A DNA stretch of 64,000 nt from Euclidia mi (GCA_944739405.2 OX123190.2:60345805-60409804); one strand, 5' to 3'; counted from the stretch's first letter, positions 42,721 to 54,894 are shown. Translations and numbers: made by a program. Notes: a model not told the origin generated them from the letters alone.

Positions 42721-45555
42721 GGCAGTCATAAAATATTAATTTGATATTGTAACAGGAAAATTGGCAACATAAAGGGAATTTGAATCGCATTCAAACTATG
42801 CAAATTTTCACAAAGAAATGGGTGAAAATTATCCTAGTTTCAACAAATGTGAGATCCAGTAAAGTTGTACAATTGTATATAATAATATGCGATATATAAC
42901 ATAATAACAGATATGATCAAATGGATCTGACACACTTATGTAAGTACATGTTTCACTAACTAGAATGTGAGACATATAAACTAACTAATAATCGGTGAAC
43001 ATTGTTATAAACGTTTCCGACGAATCGACAGCCTCCTCTTTCTTCAAAATCGGTTATTAAGTTTCTGTTTTGTCGGTTAAGTTTCCAAACAAGATGACGC
43101 GAGATGCCGCGCAAAATAAACATCGTAAACAAACTTACCTTACCTTATATGACATACATAGAATCCCTCCTATTGTACCGCCAACATGACATGAAGCTTA
43201 TCAAAAGAATAAGAAATATTATCTCATCAATCAAACTCACCGACGATTTCATAGAATACAAAAACGCCGATGTCCTGCAAAGCCTTGTGCCATTTAAGCA
43301 CCATTTCCACGGGACCGGAAAACGCCCTCGGACCGCTTTTGTGAAGAGCCTAAATATGATCATTTATTATAATAACATCGTCACATTTTGTAGATATGTG
43401 CGATCATAAGCTATTTACGAATGGATGAGATTTCGTGTACGTGACTTTGTGTATATTTATTTTAATATTAAAAGGGGTATGAACTGCAGAATGTGCATTT
43501 TAAGATGTAGCGATAGAATATATAGTCTGAATCGTTGAGCCGGTCGTTTGGGCCTTTAGTCTAGTAGCATGGAAAGCAGTTATCGAAAATAACTACTTTG
43601 ACAGAATAGGCTCAAGACCATTTTATTTATGTGTGTTTCATAATTTGTTACACCAAACAATATGCATAAATTACTCTTTGTTCGTTACCTCGAGCGTTTA
43701 GAATTGCACGACCTGCAGCGTATGTGGTGCATCTAAACAAATTGTTCTTGTAGTAAATAATCTTCACGATACTGACACAAGCACAAGTAACAGTTACGTA
43801 ACTAATTAATGTGATATCAAGAGGTACCATAAAATATCACCAAGCCTTAATTACGAGTATAAAGGTGAGATTATTTGTTTTAAATTCGCGTTTGATGAAA
43901 TGGCAATATTAGGTATTATTAATGCGTATTACACATTTTGTAATGGATAATGAGAGTTACCTACACATTCAATGCATTTGTAAACAACAGTTTTGTTTGA
44001 TGTTGCGTGTGATTCCTTAATGTTGAATCTACCTGCTAATCGATTTGACTAATTTGCAATAATATTCAAAACATAATTCTAAAGCTTTGTTGTGAGTTTT
44101 GATGTTTATTGAATGAATCAATGTTGATAAAATTAGCCTAAAATTCATGCGAAAATTGGACGACTGCAACGAACAAGATTGTTTTATCTCGATAAATAGC
44201 TTTGCAATATCACGCCCAATGTTCATAAAGATTTCTGTCCTCAATATAACAGTATTATAGTTTTCCTAAAGCTTCCACATAGGTAAAAAGACACAAAATA
44301 TGTAACGAAATTGCGACAGACGAAAATATATCATAGCTCTGAAAGAAAAATACAAGGCAAAGGAAATAGCGGACCCTACTTGGCTCTTTGTCGAGATAAA
44401 TCGAACTAGCCTAAAGGAATGTTCAAGAAATCACTTTTTTCAAAGACAAAGGCGTGGATATTGCATCGAACAAGCGCACCGGCACACTTCCCGCAATGAA
44501 TATCACTTTATTTACTTTGTTGAAATCAATGTTGAGCACTGACCTGCTGGCTAATGCAGACTAGCACAAAGCAAAGTGAATTGTTTGTAAAAGGTTAAGC
44601 GTAATCAGCTATTCAGACTTACCTAATATTCTGTAAGAACTTTCTTTAAGGCTTTTACATATTTCGTTACTAATGAATTTGACACTAGGTACATAACTTA
44701 TTTCTAGAAAGTAATTAGGATTAGAAAGATTAGCAACGTAATTTGAGTTTCAACATTGTATATACAAGTACTTTGTGTGTGTGACTGTAAAAGCATGCAA
44801 TTTAATAGAATTTTAAACCTGCTTTGTTATTATGCTTTCGAACCGATATACATGCTGAATATTTTACCACAATTATTACTATCAAAACTTAAATATTTTG
44901 TAACTAATCTGTGACTAAAATAAACGACTAGTTTTCTGTTTATCTACTAAAATTTCAAATACATAAAAAGACTTAATGCCAAGAGCATTATCTAATAATC
45001 AGTCTTAGAGTGGCGCAAACAGAATACAAGTAAATATACGGAATAATTAGGCGAAATACAATATATTTACCAAGTAGCTTAATGACACTTATATTGAGTA
45101 ACATAATCATACAAACTATGCTAAGCCAGGTAATATCTGTCTCTGAGTCAAATCGAGTGAAAATGCACGTCCAATGTCCTGGTAACGCAAATGTTCGCCG
45201 TAAAGCCTCGGGCCGGCCCATAAGACAGAGGAGAGGAAATACGCGCAGTTACTTTTATTACAGGCAATTTCTTAAAGTTTTTATTTTATAACTCAATCCC
45301 GTATGGTATTTGACGAAGGCTTCTGTCAGAACAATGGCGAGTTTTGACGAGGGTTAGCAGTGGAATGAATATGATAAACATAATTGTTTAGATGTTATTT
45401 TGTGTAGTACTTAGTTAAAATTGTTGAGTGTGTTTAATTTTAATTCATAATTATGTAAATAATAGATTTCATATTTTTTATTATGTATGTGTACTTTAAC
45501 GCTGTCTATGAAAGCTTCTAAAACTTTACACAATCTTTTTTATTTTTATTTACCA
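42721..45555. other. AT-rich non-coding stretch
   Basis: No convincing gene. The longest frame (43104-43409, 101 codons) has no motif and AT-driven codon use; listed under rejected. Confidence 0.4.
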
Positions 45556-45559
45556 CAGC

Positions 45560-45790
45560 TGTCAGCTTAGCGTTTATTATATTACTAGACGACGCCAGCA
45601 GCTACGCCTGCATTTTTTTTTTAATTTATCCGTTTTGGCCGATCCCGTGGGGATTTCGGGAAATCCCTTCTTAGTGCACCCCTACGTTCTCCAAGGAACA
45701 TACATGCGAAGTTTCAGCTTCCTGCGCCTAATAGTTTTGGCTGTAGCGTGTCTGTCAGTCAGTAAGTAATGCAAGGATTTTATATATTAA
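45560..45790 (+). mobile_element. Lepidopteran interspersed repeat fragment
   Basis: Contains GATCCCGTGGGGATTTCGGG, CCTACGTTCTCCAAGGAACATAC, GAAGTTTCAGCTTCCTGCG and TAATAGTTTTGGCTGTAGCG with a CAGTCAGT run. I know this combination as a common moth/butterfly dispersed repeat (SINE or Helitron-like). Ends not defined. Confidence 0.5.
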
Positions 45791-47230
45791 GATTGCGCCT
45801 TTACAAATTGATTCATTCTGTTTTTTTTACTGAAGTAGGCTTTGCATACAGTTAACAAGCTTTAGATAGGTTACTGACAAGAATTTACGTTCCTTGATCA
45901 AAACATAGAAATATTTTCTGAACATAGCAGAGACCTGTAGCAGACCGATTTTAACTACTGAGTTTCAAATGTATACTCGGAGTAATAATGTTCATTATTA
46001 TTAAAGTAAATATTATTTCATTTGTTACCTATGCAAATGACAGGCCAGCAACAAAAGAAACATTATTTCACCAATAAATAAATCAGTACTTTTAGTAACA
46101 GTTAACAAACTCCACAGGATAACAAAATACAATATAACATACCTAACTATCCCCTTAAACCGCCAGTCAACGAAAATAAATAGCCCAAAAAAGTCGTTCG
46201 CAATTTTTACACTTTATTGGATATCGCATTGCAATTTGATGTCCTTACCAGAGACATGTGTGTATGATAAATTGACTTCAGCGGTGTGGGGATCTGTGGT
46301 ATTTTCAAAAATATAATCCATTGATATTCAGTACCCGAGATTGTATTTTATAGTGTGAAGGGTGGAGTGTAGAAGGAGTATTCTAAAATGGAAAATTGTA
46401 AATTCTGTAGCTATATCAATAAATTAACATATTTTATTAACAAAGTTGTGTTGATAATGCTGGTGATCGAATGAACAAGTCAAATACATTACGTACAGAC
46501 ATTAAATGGTAATTACTTGTCAATAGTTAAGGCTAAACATAGCTGGAATCAGCATTTGGTTTTAGGTAGGTACCTAATTTTTGCTTTCTATTTTAGTAGA
46601 TGGTAAACAAAGGTAATCTTAAATTCATCGATACAACAGTCTAAAAAGGCAATTTCAAATTTACGACATGCTACTGCCACAGTATAAAGATATACAGTAG
46701 TTTGACGCCTTTGATCTCGAAGAAAAAGCCGACAACGTCTATACAAGGGTAAGGAGGCTAGGGCTGCCACATGTAAACATGTATAACAAGTAGTAATAAG
46801 TAGGTAACTTATTCTACCACCTTCTATTTATTATAGAAAAATATCATGCGGTGACAGCTTTGCATACAAAGTGTCAGTCAGCACCTATTTCATCCGGCAG
46901 GTGTTGTGGGAGGCGGTTAAGGATATGAAGCATTTTTAAGATATTAGCTCTTTATCGTAAAAACCAAGTTAAAATAAAGAAAGTGACATTGCGGTCGTTT
47001 AATGGATGGGTAACCATGGGATCAGCTTGCAGAGCCTATGTTATCGATATTAAGTACTATGCAGATTAATTTTCGTGCAAACAACGTTAAAGTAAAGCAA
47101 TAGACATCATGGTAATTTTATGGATGGGTGACCGGGCTATTAGATTACGGAGGGAGCCAAAATATAGTTATTTTTGAGCTAGGACGCGCCGTTTCCAAGA
47201 TAATACTCACATAATAAAATATGATAGATA
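45791..47230. other. AT-rich non-coding stretch
   Basis: Nothing recognised apart from low-complexity DNA. Confidence 0.35.
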
Positions 47231-48332
47231 TTATCCGCTTGACCGCTAGCGCCAATTCGCCGAATTCACTTGACCGCTCACGTTCTAAACAAAATGTCAC
47301 ACCGCCGCTAGCCAGATGGGCGCGCTAACATAAACATTTATTGTTGATAAGTCGGTAACATGAGTAAGTTGAAGTGATGTTTTTCTTCAACCTTATAAAT
47401 ATGACACTTTTATGTCGTATGAATTTTTTGTTGATATTTATTTTCTAATTTATTATACTTAGCAGCGAACATTGACTATCGTTGAAAAAAAACACTTTGT
47501 GTATTTTAAACAGGATTATCTTAAAAAGTAAATCGATGACATACATATTTTATGAGTTTTAACTGTAGAGGGATTCTATCTATACCGAATTAAATAAAAA
47601 AAAACATGTATCATAGTATAAAAATATTTAATTACAGGCATACGATAAGCACGTAATTACTTAGCAGCGAACATTGACTACCGTTGAAAAAAACACTTTG
47701 TGTAATTTAAACAGGATTATTTTAATAAGTAAATCCATGACATACATATTTTATGAGTTTTAACTGTAGAGGTATTCTATCTACACCGAATTAAATAAAA
47801 AAAACATGTATCATAGTATTAAAATATTTAATTACACTCATACGATAAGCACGTAATTACTTAGCAGCGAACATTGACTATCGATGAAAAAAACACATTG
47901 TGTATTTTAAACAGGATTATTTTAAAAAGTAAATCGATGACATACATATTTTATGAGTTTTAACTGTAGAGGGATTCTATCTACACCGAATCAAATAAAA
48001 AAAAACATGTATCATAGTATAAAAATATTTAATTACACGCAAACGATAAGCACGTAATCACGGAGCGCGCGAAACAAAGAGTGGCATTTGACATTATTTT
48101 TTCGTTCCGGGTTAATGATTTTAAGACTCGCTTTGTATTTTTAGCATCAAGAAATGTTCAATGATTTGTATAGAACAGAGAAAAATAATTTAAAACATTA
48201 CGTAATAGAAAGAAACAGTCAAATCAGATCGAGTATAGCGCTGTAACCAAAAAGGGAAAATAGTCACTTGTGCGCGGTCTACGGCATTTCGAAAAAGGGA
48301 GAATAGTCACTTGTGCGCGGTCAAGCGGTTAT
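47231..48332. mobile_element. Non-autonomous terminal-inverted-repeat element with internal tandem repeats
   Basis: CCGCTTGACCGC at 47235-47246 is the reverse complement of GCGGTCAAGCGG at 48317-48328, and TTAT directly flanks both outer edges (47231-47234, 48329-48332). The inside holds a second CTTGACCGCTC (47269), three 200-bp tandem repeats (47461-48060), and a 47-bp tandem pair ending in TAGTCACTTGTGCGCGGTC (about 48250-48320). No transposase is visible. The superfamily is unassigned. Confidence 0.6.
47461..48060. repeat. Tandem array, three copies of a ~200-bp unit
   Basis: Units start AGCAGCGAACATTGACTA at 47461, 47663 and 47863 (202, 200 and about 198 bp). Identity is high, around 95 percent by eye. 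Shared landmarks are AACAGGATTAT, CATACATATTTTATGAG and CATGTATCATAGTAT. Non-coding. Confidence 0.9.
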
Positions 48333-48944
48333 GAAATTAAAATCACACTTGAATCGAATATTTCCTTACAACGCATATTTCCTTACGACTGCCATGTTGT
48401 TTACGTACAGTAATTACTACTTCATTCTGTGATTTGGCCAGATATGAGATATTGTAAATGTTAGTAGATTAGTAGGTACGTGCACATTATTTTAAGTGGT
48501 TATAGTTACATACATTTCTAAATAATATAAATAATTATAATTAAAGAAATTTTATTTTTTTGGTGTAAGTGAATTGATGAAATCGCAGATTTTTTAAATC
48601 CTTATTTATTTAAACAGCATACTTTATGTATTGCAATGTCTCACTGCACAAGTCGTATGCACCATCTAAATTAATATTCATAAGCCAATAAATAAGTAAA
48701 GAACAAAAAACAAGCACGCGCCTGCCCCCAAAAACATGTACCTAGTTAGAAACTAAGGCGACATACGTAAGTTGGTACCGCTCTTCCCGCGTCTCACCTC
48801 TTGCACCCCGCACGATTGACCTGTCTAGACGCGTTCGTCAAACTACTGTATGGATTATTAGACTGTGCTACTGCTGTGTGAGTTTTGCCTATAATTCTTA
48901 TTATCAAATACTTCTAGATATTTTATAGTCCACAAAATGATGCA
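48333..48944. other. AT-rich non-coding stretch
   Basis: No feature recognised. Confidence 0.35.
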
Positions 48945-49195
48945 CTAAGAATACATAGTGACACGCTACCCCAATTCATTCTGTGAGTGTCGTAAGAGTT
49001 GACTAAGGAAAATACACAAAGCAATTATTATCTTGCGGAATTAATAGAAAACTCGACATCAAGCTCTATACCAGCCCGTCTAGTCAGCGTGGTACTGTAG
49101 GTCAAATCCTCCTTTCAACTCACAGTGCTATCGCTACGGAAATTAGAAGAAGCCTATGTCCAGAAGCGGACTACAAAAGGGTGTGTGATGACCAG
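48945..49195 (+). mobile_element. Degenerate SINE related to the one at 20.7 kb
   Basis: GACACGCTACCCC...GTGTCGTAAGAGTTGACTAAGG and AACTCGACATCAAGCTCTATAC align in order with 20738-20850. A worn tRNA-like stretch (CCCGTCTAGTCAGCGTGG...) follows. The tail GAAGCCTATGTCCAGAAGCGGAC is the RTE-type LINE 3' end, so this copy carries a different tail from the 20.7-kb SINE. Confidence 0.6.
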
Positions 49196-49298
49196 ATAAT
49201 GTCACTTTGTTGCCTTCTAGCTATAACAAACACGCAATATTTATTATCAAACAATATTACTTAGCGCAGCTTTTTAAAGGTATAATGTAAATTCCCTG

Positions 49299-49396
49299 TT
49301 ATTCTCCTACGTTCTGAGGGAGCTGACGAAAGTGAGCTAACATCAGTCCCTCCGCAACCATGACCGTTGCAAGCCGGTTGAAACGTAGGAGAATAA
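49299..49396 (+). repeat. Structured inverted repeat related to Penelope ends
   Basis: A perfect 15-bp stem (49299-49313 with 49382-49396) closes an interior that can form another hairpin (GAGGGAGCTGA with TCAGTCCCTC) and GCAAC/GTTGC. The interior resembles the Penelope 3' end at 52530-52585 (GAGCT..CATCAGTC.CTCCGC.ACCA...GTTGCAAG...GAAACGT). Downstream, ACAAATCGCGAAAGTTTAA also occurs near both Penelope copies. Probably an old terminal fragment. Confidence 0.5.
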
Positions 49397-49489
49397 AAGA
49401 GGTATATTTTATAACTTTAAAAATTTCAAATATCGCGAGTAAGATCCGCTAAATAATATTGTATAATGTACACAAATCGCGAAAGTTTA

Positions 49490-50607
49490 ATATTTATTAC
49501 GTTATGTTTATTAGTGCAATTATTTACCCAAACAAACAAGCTATTTGCAACAAAAGAGCTTCAACCTTTTAACGTCTGTGGCTGCAACTCATGGCATAGG
49601 CATTTGATACTTAACAAAATGAGATACATGATTTACGACTATAAACCAGCACTTCAAGTTATGACGACTGAATTATGAATGTGAGGTTAAGTAGAGGCAG
49701 TTGAGGGTACCGTATTCATTGTAGAATACACTTGGATTTAGTCGGTTGATATAACTGAGTGGTAGTTAAATGGGGATGATAATTCCGACTCAAACGTTAT
49801 GTTGACTGTGGGTTATGAGGTTTACGGGACGAAACGTTTTACGTTACGTTTTTGGTTTTAAGGCTTCGGCTTATGGATAGTGGTAAGTTTATGTCAACAC
49901 CTGTATTAGACTCATAATTGGCAGTTAACTATAAAATCAAATCATATTCAGTATATGAATGACTAACGTGTAAATTTTATTTATAAATAAATAAACACGT
50001 TTGGTACCATTTATGCTAACAACCAGTAAATTATGGGCAGCGAGATTTTTGGTTTCCTTTCGGATTGAAAATTTAATTACCTGCAGTAAAATCATCTAAT
50101 ACAACTTGTGCAAACCCTGATTCCGAAACACGTACAGTTTGTACGCCTATTGAAAACCTAAAATATTTTCGTAAATCCAACACAAATCTCATTCAGTCGT
50201 AAATTTCTTTGTATACAAAATCCAAACAAATAAGTTAAACAACTTTTCACTACATATGTATATACGTCTCACCTGAAGTCGGTCTGCTCGCATGTCGAGA
50301 CATGCTCTGAATTCGATGTTCTTTCTTCGACGAAGATCCCGTCACTTTAGGTGCTGTTGCTAGAAAAAGTTACCGGCTTAAACTTTTTAATGGAACATAG
50401 ATCACTGTGTATACCATAACAAAGATTTTTACGCAGTGCAAATACTCATATAAGTCATTTTATTTTGCGATTGAATCAGAGGTGTCATTTTTATTTTGAA
50501 TTTAATCAAAATAAATTAAGTTGAATATGGAAAACTGGATCTTGATTGTAATTGGAAGACTAGAGATTCAGTTCAGTGGTGACTAGCATATTAGGTTATT
50601 ATAATCG
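49490..50607. other. AT-rich non-coding stretch
   Basis: No gene or repeat recognised; the 70-codon frame at 49466-49678 has no motif. Confidence 0.35.
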
Positions 50608-50700
50608 ATTTTAAACTTTCGCGATTTTTATACATCATACAAAATAAAATTAGCGGGTCTTAATCGCGTACAATTAACTTATTTAAGGTATAAATACCTA

Positions 50701-51007
50701 TTAATCGATAAATGAGGAGTAGGTATAATAATTATATTTTTATTTTATTTTGTTTTACTTTGTTAAACTAAGATGTTTATAATTTTTGTTATAAGTATAA
50801 AACCAAGCTGTGTATAATTTTTCTTTTAAGTACTATGTATAAATACTATAAGTCTATGTCTAATTTAATTTAATTACATAACCCTCAGTGAATATACTTC
50901 ACAATATACTTCTTGCTATGCCCAAACAGGGTCCATAATGAACCAAATTGTATATATCTATAACACCTGTACAAACATTGTGGAATGGCAATAAATGAAT
51001 ATGAATA
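50701..51007 (+). mobile_element. LINE 3' tail inserted in the Penelope arm
   Basis: This stretch interrupts the inverted arm and ends GTGGAATGGCAATAAATGAATATGAATATC. I know the phrase TGGCAATAAATGAATATGAATATG as the 3' end of lepidopteran LINEs. No coding part. Confidence 0.5.
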
Positions 51008-51279
51008 TCAATATTTGGTTCCGACGTTTCGCTCGTCTTGCAGCGAGCGTGGTCGCGGAGAGACTGATGAGAGCTCAGCGCCGTCTTGTGGAAGTGCGGG
51101 TTTCGGCACCTACCCTCACTTGGTCTTTATTTAAGTTCGCAATGTCGGTACTCCGACATACTACACTAATGGCGTCTACACACTGTTGAGATTTATCACT
51201 GCGGCGGTGTTTACATTTGCTGATGACTGGATTCCAAGTAGCCGATAGTCTATATCCATCCTCCCGGTTCCTGTTCAAG

Positions 51280-51800
51280 ATTGCCTTAAGGTCGTACAGA
51301 GGAAATTAAGGGAAAACGGTCTGTCTGATGAATATACAGTTCTACTTCAGAATTGCTTGGATGGTAACTACTTCTTATATCGTGGACAACACTACCTCCA
51401 GATCGATGGAGTGGCTATGGGTAGCCCTATAGCACCGGTAATAGCCAACATCTGGATGGAGCACTTCGAAAAATCCATAGACATGCAGGCATCAAATGTT
51501 AAGCTATGGAAGAGGTATGTCGACGATATCTTCTGTATCATGAGGGGGAACTAGCAAGACGTGGAACAATTCGCAGACAAATTGAACTCCATACATCCGA
51601 ACATCCGATTCACATACGAAATGGAGGCAGACGGATCGTTACCCTTTCTCGACGTTAATGTGACAGTGAGAGATAATGGTACCCTTGGACACACTGTATA
51701 TAGGAAACCGACACACACAGACAGGTATCTTAACGCGAACTCGCACCACCATCCGCGACATTTGGATTCCGTTGTCTTCGTTAGTGAACAGAGCGTATGA
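51280..51800 (+). pseudogene. Penelope RT, C-terminal part (copy 1)
   Basis: Frame 51357-51554 reads FLYRGQHYLQIDGVAMGSPI and the catalytic KRYVDDIFCIM (YVDD intact, about 51517-51530), then a stop TAG at 51552-51554. The same phase continues to 51800 (HPNIRFTYEMEADGSLPFLD, GHTVYRKPTHTDRYLN) and is lost at about 51770 by a one-base deletion relative to copy 2. The enzyme copies element RNA at DNA ends or nicks. Confidence 0.85.
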
Positions 51801-52570
51801 CCTGTATGACCCTGAACAGTTAAATAGTGAGCTGTCGCATGTTCAGGAGGTACTTAAGCCCAACGGATACAAGAAGAAGATACTCCGTCTGAAGAGGAAA
51901 GATCGTAGACCTGAAGTAAGCAGAGTGCCCGCTTACATGCCGTATCTAAAGGGAGTGACGGACAAGGTTGGAACAGTACTCAAGAAATACTCCATCAAGA
52001 CTGTATACAGTCCGCTCTCTAAGATAGCACACAACCTGCGTACCCCTAAGGATGTCATTCCTCTCCAAACACCTGGCGTCTACAAAGTAGATTGCAGCTG
52101 TGGTAGTTCATATATCGGGCAGACTAAGCGTACAATCGCTGAAAGAGTAAAGGAACATATCGCAGCTGTAAAAATCCGACATATTAATAAGTCGGCGATA
52201 GCTGAGCATTTGTTGGAGTCTGGACCAAACCACTGAATAGAACTGCATCAACCACAAGTCTTATCCACCGATCGTCACTATTACTCCAGGATAGTACGTG
52301 AAGCGGTAGAAATCAAGAAATATATCAATTTCAACCGGGAGGATGGATTAAGACTATCGGCTACTTGGAATCCAGTCATCAGCAAATGTAAACACCGCCG
52401 CAGTGATAAATCTCAACAGTGTGTAGACGTCATTAGTGTAGTGTGTCGGAGTACCGACATTGCGAACTTAAATAAAGACCAAGTGAGGGTAGGTGCCGAA
52501 ATCCGCACTTCCACAAGACGGCGCTGAGCTCTCATCAGTCTCTCCGCGACCACGCTCGGTGCAAGACGAG
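51770..52570 (+). pseudogene. Penelope GIY-YIG endonuclease (copy 1)
   Basis: The frame 51676-52236 carries the linker (NRAYDLYDPEQLNSELSHVQ, RVPAYMPYLKGVTDKVGTV) and the endonuclease: TPGVYKVDCSCGSSYIGQT, with KRTIAERVKEH supplying the arginine expected in the family. A TGA at 52234-52236, where copy 2 has TGG, truncates it. The phase then continues to about 52526 with DGLRLSATWNPVISKCKHRR. The Y...YIG pattern places it in Penelope-like elements with endonuclease. Confidence 0.85.
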
Positions 52571-52654
52571 CGAAACGTCGGAACTAAATAGCTTAAATAA
52601 GTTAATTGTATGCAATTAAGACCCGCTAATTTTATTTTGTATGATAGGTTATTA

Positions 52655-53290
52655 TAGACTACCCTCCAATGGGATATCCACCTTGTCGTGGCTCAGTAAC
52701 CGTGGTTAGGGCACCCACGGTGAAACTAAGCGAGATCCCGGGAGTGGACGCTTCGCGTGGGCTTGATGGAGGCCTGCGCAGGATGCGTCCAAATGTGCGG
52801 TGGACAGTTCTTTCTGTCCCTCGCAGTCGGGCGTGCTCGCGGGAGGAGAGGCGTGTCGGTGTTGCGTTGCCGCGCGCCCTATCTCCCGCGACCAAATACG
52901 AGCGCACCATTTGTTGCGTCGCGGTGGGGCCGCAGAGGAAGAGGAGATGCGGTGTTTTCAGGTTGCCATCCTCCTATCCTCTGCGGCCCTTTTAGTGCCT
53001 GCGGATGGGGAGCAGCTCCAGCGCTAAAAGGCAAGGGGGCGGCGTAGTGCCTGCGCCGCCTCCAAGGCATAACGAGACGGGGCCCGCAAACACCTACGGT
53101 AGGCCAATCCCGGGCGGGGTTACGGAAAAGTATGCTATCCGCGAATCGCGTCACCCCGCCACTACAGGGGACCCGCAGAGACACCGCGGTGGTTTTAGTG
53201 GGTATGCCCCGCCTTTAGGGGAGAGCCTCCACCCTCCGGCCGGGTTGGCGTCGAGTTGAGATGTCTCATAAGGAGAGTTTCCACCGTAGT
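52655..53290 (+). mobile_element. GC-rich fragment, probably R1-clade LINE untranslated sequence
   Basis: Composition jumps to well over 60 percent G+C between AT-rich flanks. The end (GACACCGCGGTGGTTTTAGT, GGGTATGCCCC, then CATAAGGAGAGTTTCC) resembles R1-clade LINE 3' UTRs, where a GGTGGTTTTAGTGGGT phrase is common. The overlapping reading frames on both strands are a by-product of few stop codons at high G+C. A hairpin-rich interior pairs GAGGAGATGCGG-type and CCTCTGCGG-type words. Confidence 0.5.
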
Positions 53291-54729
53291 TAACAAAAAA
53301 AGGTTATTATAGGCTGGCAAAATTTTTGAAAACAAAAATGATCTTTCATTTCTAAGTCTGCATTTGCGCAAATCTTCTACCAGTATTCTCTATTACTAAC
53401 ATTTATGTAACAGGACTCTATCATCCGATGACTGGGTTTAGAAGATATTTCACCTTTATTTTTAAATTATTAAACGATTGAGACCTGTTACATAAATATA
53501 AGTATGTGCAGAAAACGCGAAACTTTCAAAATATTTACTTTTTTTTGGAAATATAATACTCGAAATACTTCCAATTTAATGTTTTGAAATTGCTAGACAA
53601 ATATGTTGAGCAATCAATTCAAGTTAGGGAGAGTACACACCACATTTGTCGCAACAAAGTGTGTACACGTATTTAATTAAATCACGTTCTTACGGTGATA
53701 GGGGAGACTTTTGAACTCAACCCATTGGGGGCGAGAATTTAAACGCGTATCCTGCCGAGTATCGCGAACTTTCCCTTTAGAACTTAGTTCTCGAAAATAC
53801 CACTTGAGAAACATTTATTATTTTACTATGGAATTATTCATCTTCTGCGGTTTAGAAATCAGGTGTCTATGAAAATGAACCTATAAAAATGTATTGTAGG
53901 AGATATGAGATTTTATGCAATTAGCTTTTGCCCGCGGCTTCGCTCACGTTAAATTCGGGGTAACACAAAATTCCTTTATCGTTCGATAGTAATTTTCGTT
54001 TTAATTCTATTTATAAGGACTAATAAGAAATATAACCGCAAGAAGTATTTAAAACATTTCTGTAAACAGTATTTCTGGAGCTCCGTAGACGAGATGAAAT
54101 ATTTGGTGTAAGATGAGTCCAAATCTGAATGTAATACACACATCATAGAGTAATCCCAGAAAAAAGAAAGCTAAAACAACCTTATATTTATATATATGTC
54201 TAAACTACCAAAGAAACATCTCACAAACATGCAACATTTCATCCAAGAGCCTTTGCTTAGCAAGATATGAAAATAAATAAGACCAAGTTCGTAAAATACT
54301 TAATTTACAGCCTCGCAGCCAAGCTAGCTTACTAGACTCGTTGGCAACGTTCGCCAAAGCCCGCCTAAAGGGTAAAATAGCTAACATTAAATCTAAATTC
54401 TACAAACGACGACAAAAAAGATATACCGCATAGATTTTTGGGACCCAAAATACGCCGAAAGTGGAAAAGACTGAGACTTTTTAACACTCGTGTTAATCTC
54501 CCAACAGGCATTCATCATTCGTAAAATACTCAGTCTTTGTGCGCACTTCTGTACAAGTTCGAGCGAAAAATTTAAACACGAAGCTTCGATTATCATCTTT
54601 ACCGATATTCTTGTTGGTTGCTATTTTTCTATCATTTTGTTGGGCTTAATAATACAACGCTAAAGCCGATCTTGCGTAGTCTGAAACATGTATATTTTGC
54701 GTTACTTATGGAAAATAATAAAACAAATA
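53291..54729. other. AT-rich non-coding stretch
   Basis: No gene recognised. CCCGCGGCTTCGCTCACGTTAAATTCGGGG at 53933-53962 (two abutting words) belongs to the common lepidopteran repeat type also seen near 45.6 kb. Confidence 0.35.
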
Positions 54730-54730
54730 G

Positions 54731-54868
54731 GTGGACCGACGATCTGGTTAAGATTGCGGGAGGCAGTTGGATGCGTGCGGCTCAAGATCGGTCTGTGTGG
54801 AGAACCTTGAGGGAACCCTATGTCCAGCCGTGGACGTCTCTACACTGACATGATGATGATGATTCAAA
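54731..54868 (+). mobile_element. RTE LINE 3' end remnant
   Basis: GGTGGACCGACGATCTGGTTAAG...TGTGTGGAGAACCTTG is about 90 percent identical to 42585-42690 of the RTE LINE, followed by the same ATGATG tail. Severely 5'-truncated copy of the same family. Confidence 0.85.
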
Positions 54869-54894
54869 ATATATAAGATATTAAAAATAAAAGT

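Larger units (their letters stand above)
50608..52648 (+). mobile_element. Penelope-like element, copy 1, with inverted end
   Basis: Left arm (50608-50700 and 51008-51271) is the reverse complement of the right end (52333-52648), an arrangement known for Penelope-like elements. The arm is split at about 50701-51007 by foreign LINE-tail DNA. Between the arms are the C-terminal part of the RT (from about 51280) and the GIY-YIG endonuclease. The RT N-terminal half is missing. Broken by two stops and one frameshift. Confidence 0.85.

Noticed and set aside
43104..43409. 101-codon gene
   Set aside because: AT-driven composition, no motif, no splice or promoter context; the overlapping minus-strand frame is equally good.
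47461..48060. CRISPR-like array
   Set aside because: Three 200-bp units without spacer structure in a eukaryotic TE; no cas genes.
51055..51120. Hammerhead ribozyme in the Penelope arm (CTGATGAG at about 51066)
   Set aside because: No GAAA follows on the same strand at the right distance; GAAAC occurs only on the opposite strand, which lacks a CTGANGA core.
52659..53259. Several 75-108-codon frames on both strands
   Set aside because: High G+C removes stop codons by chance; no frame dominates and none has a motif.
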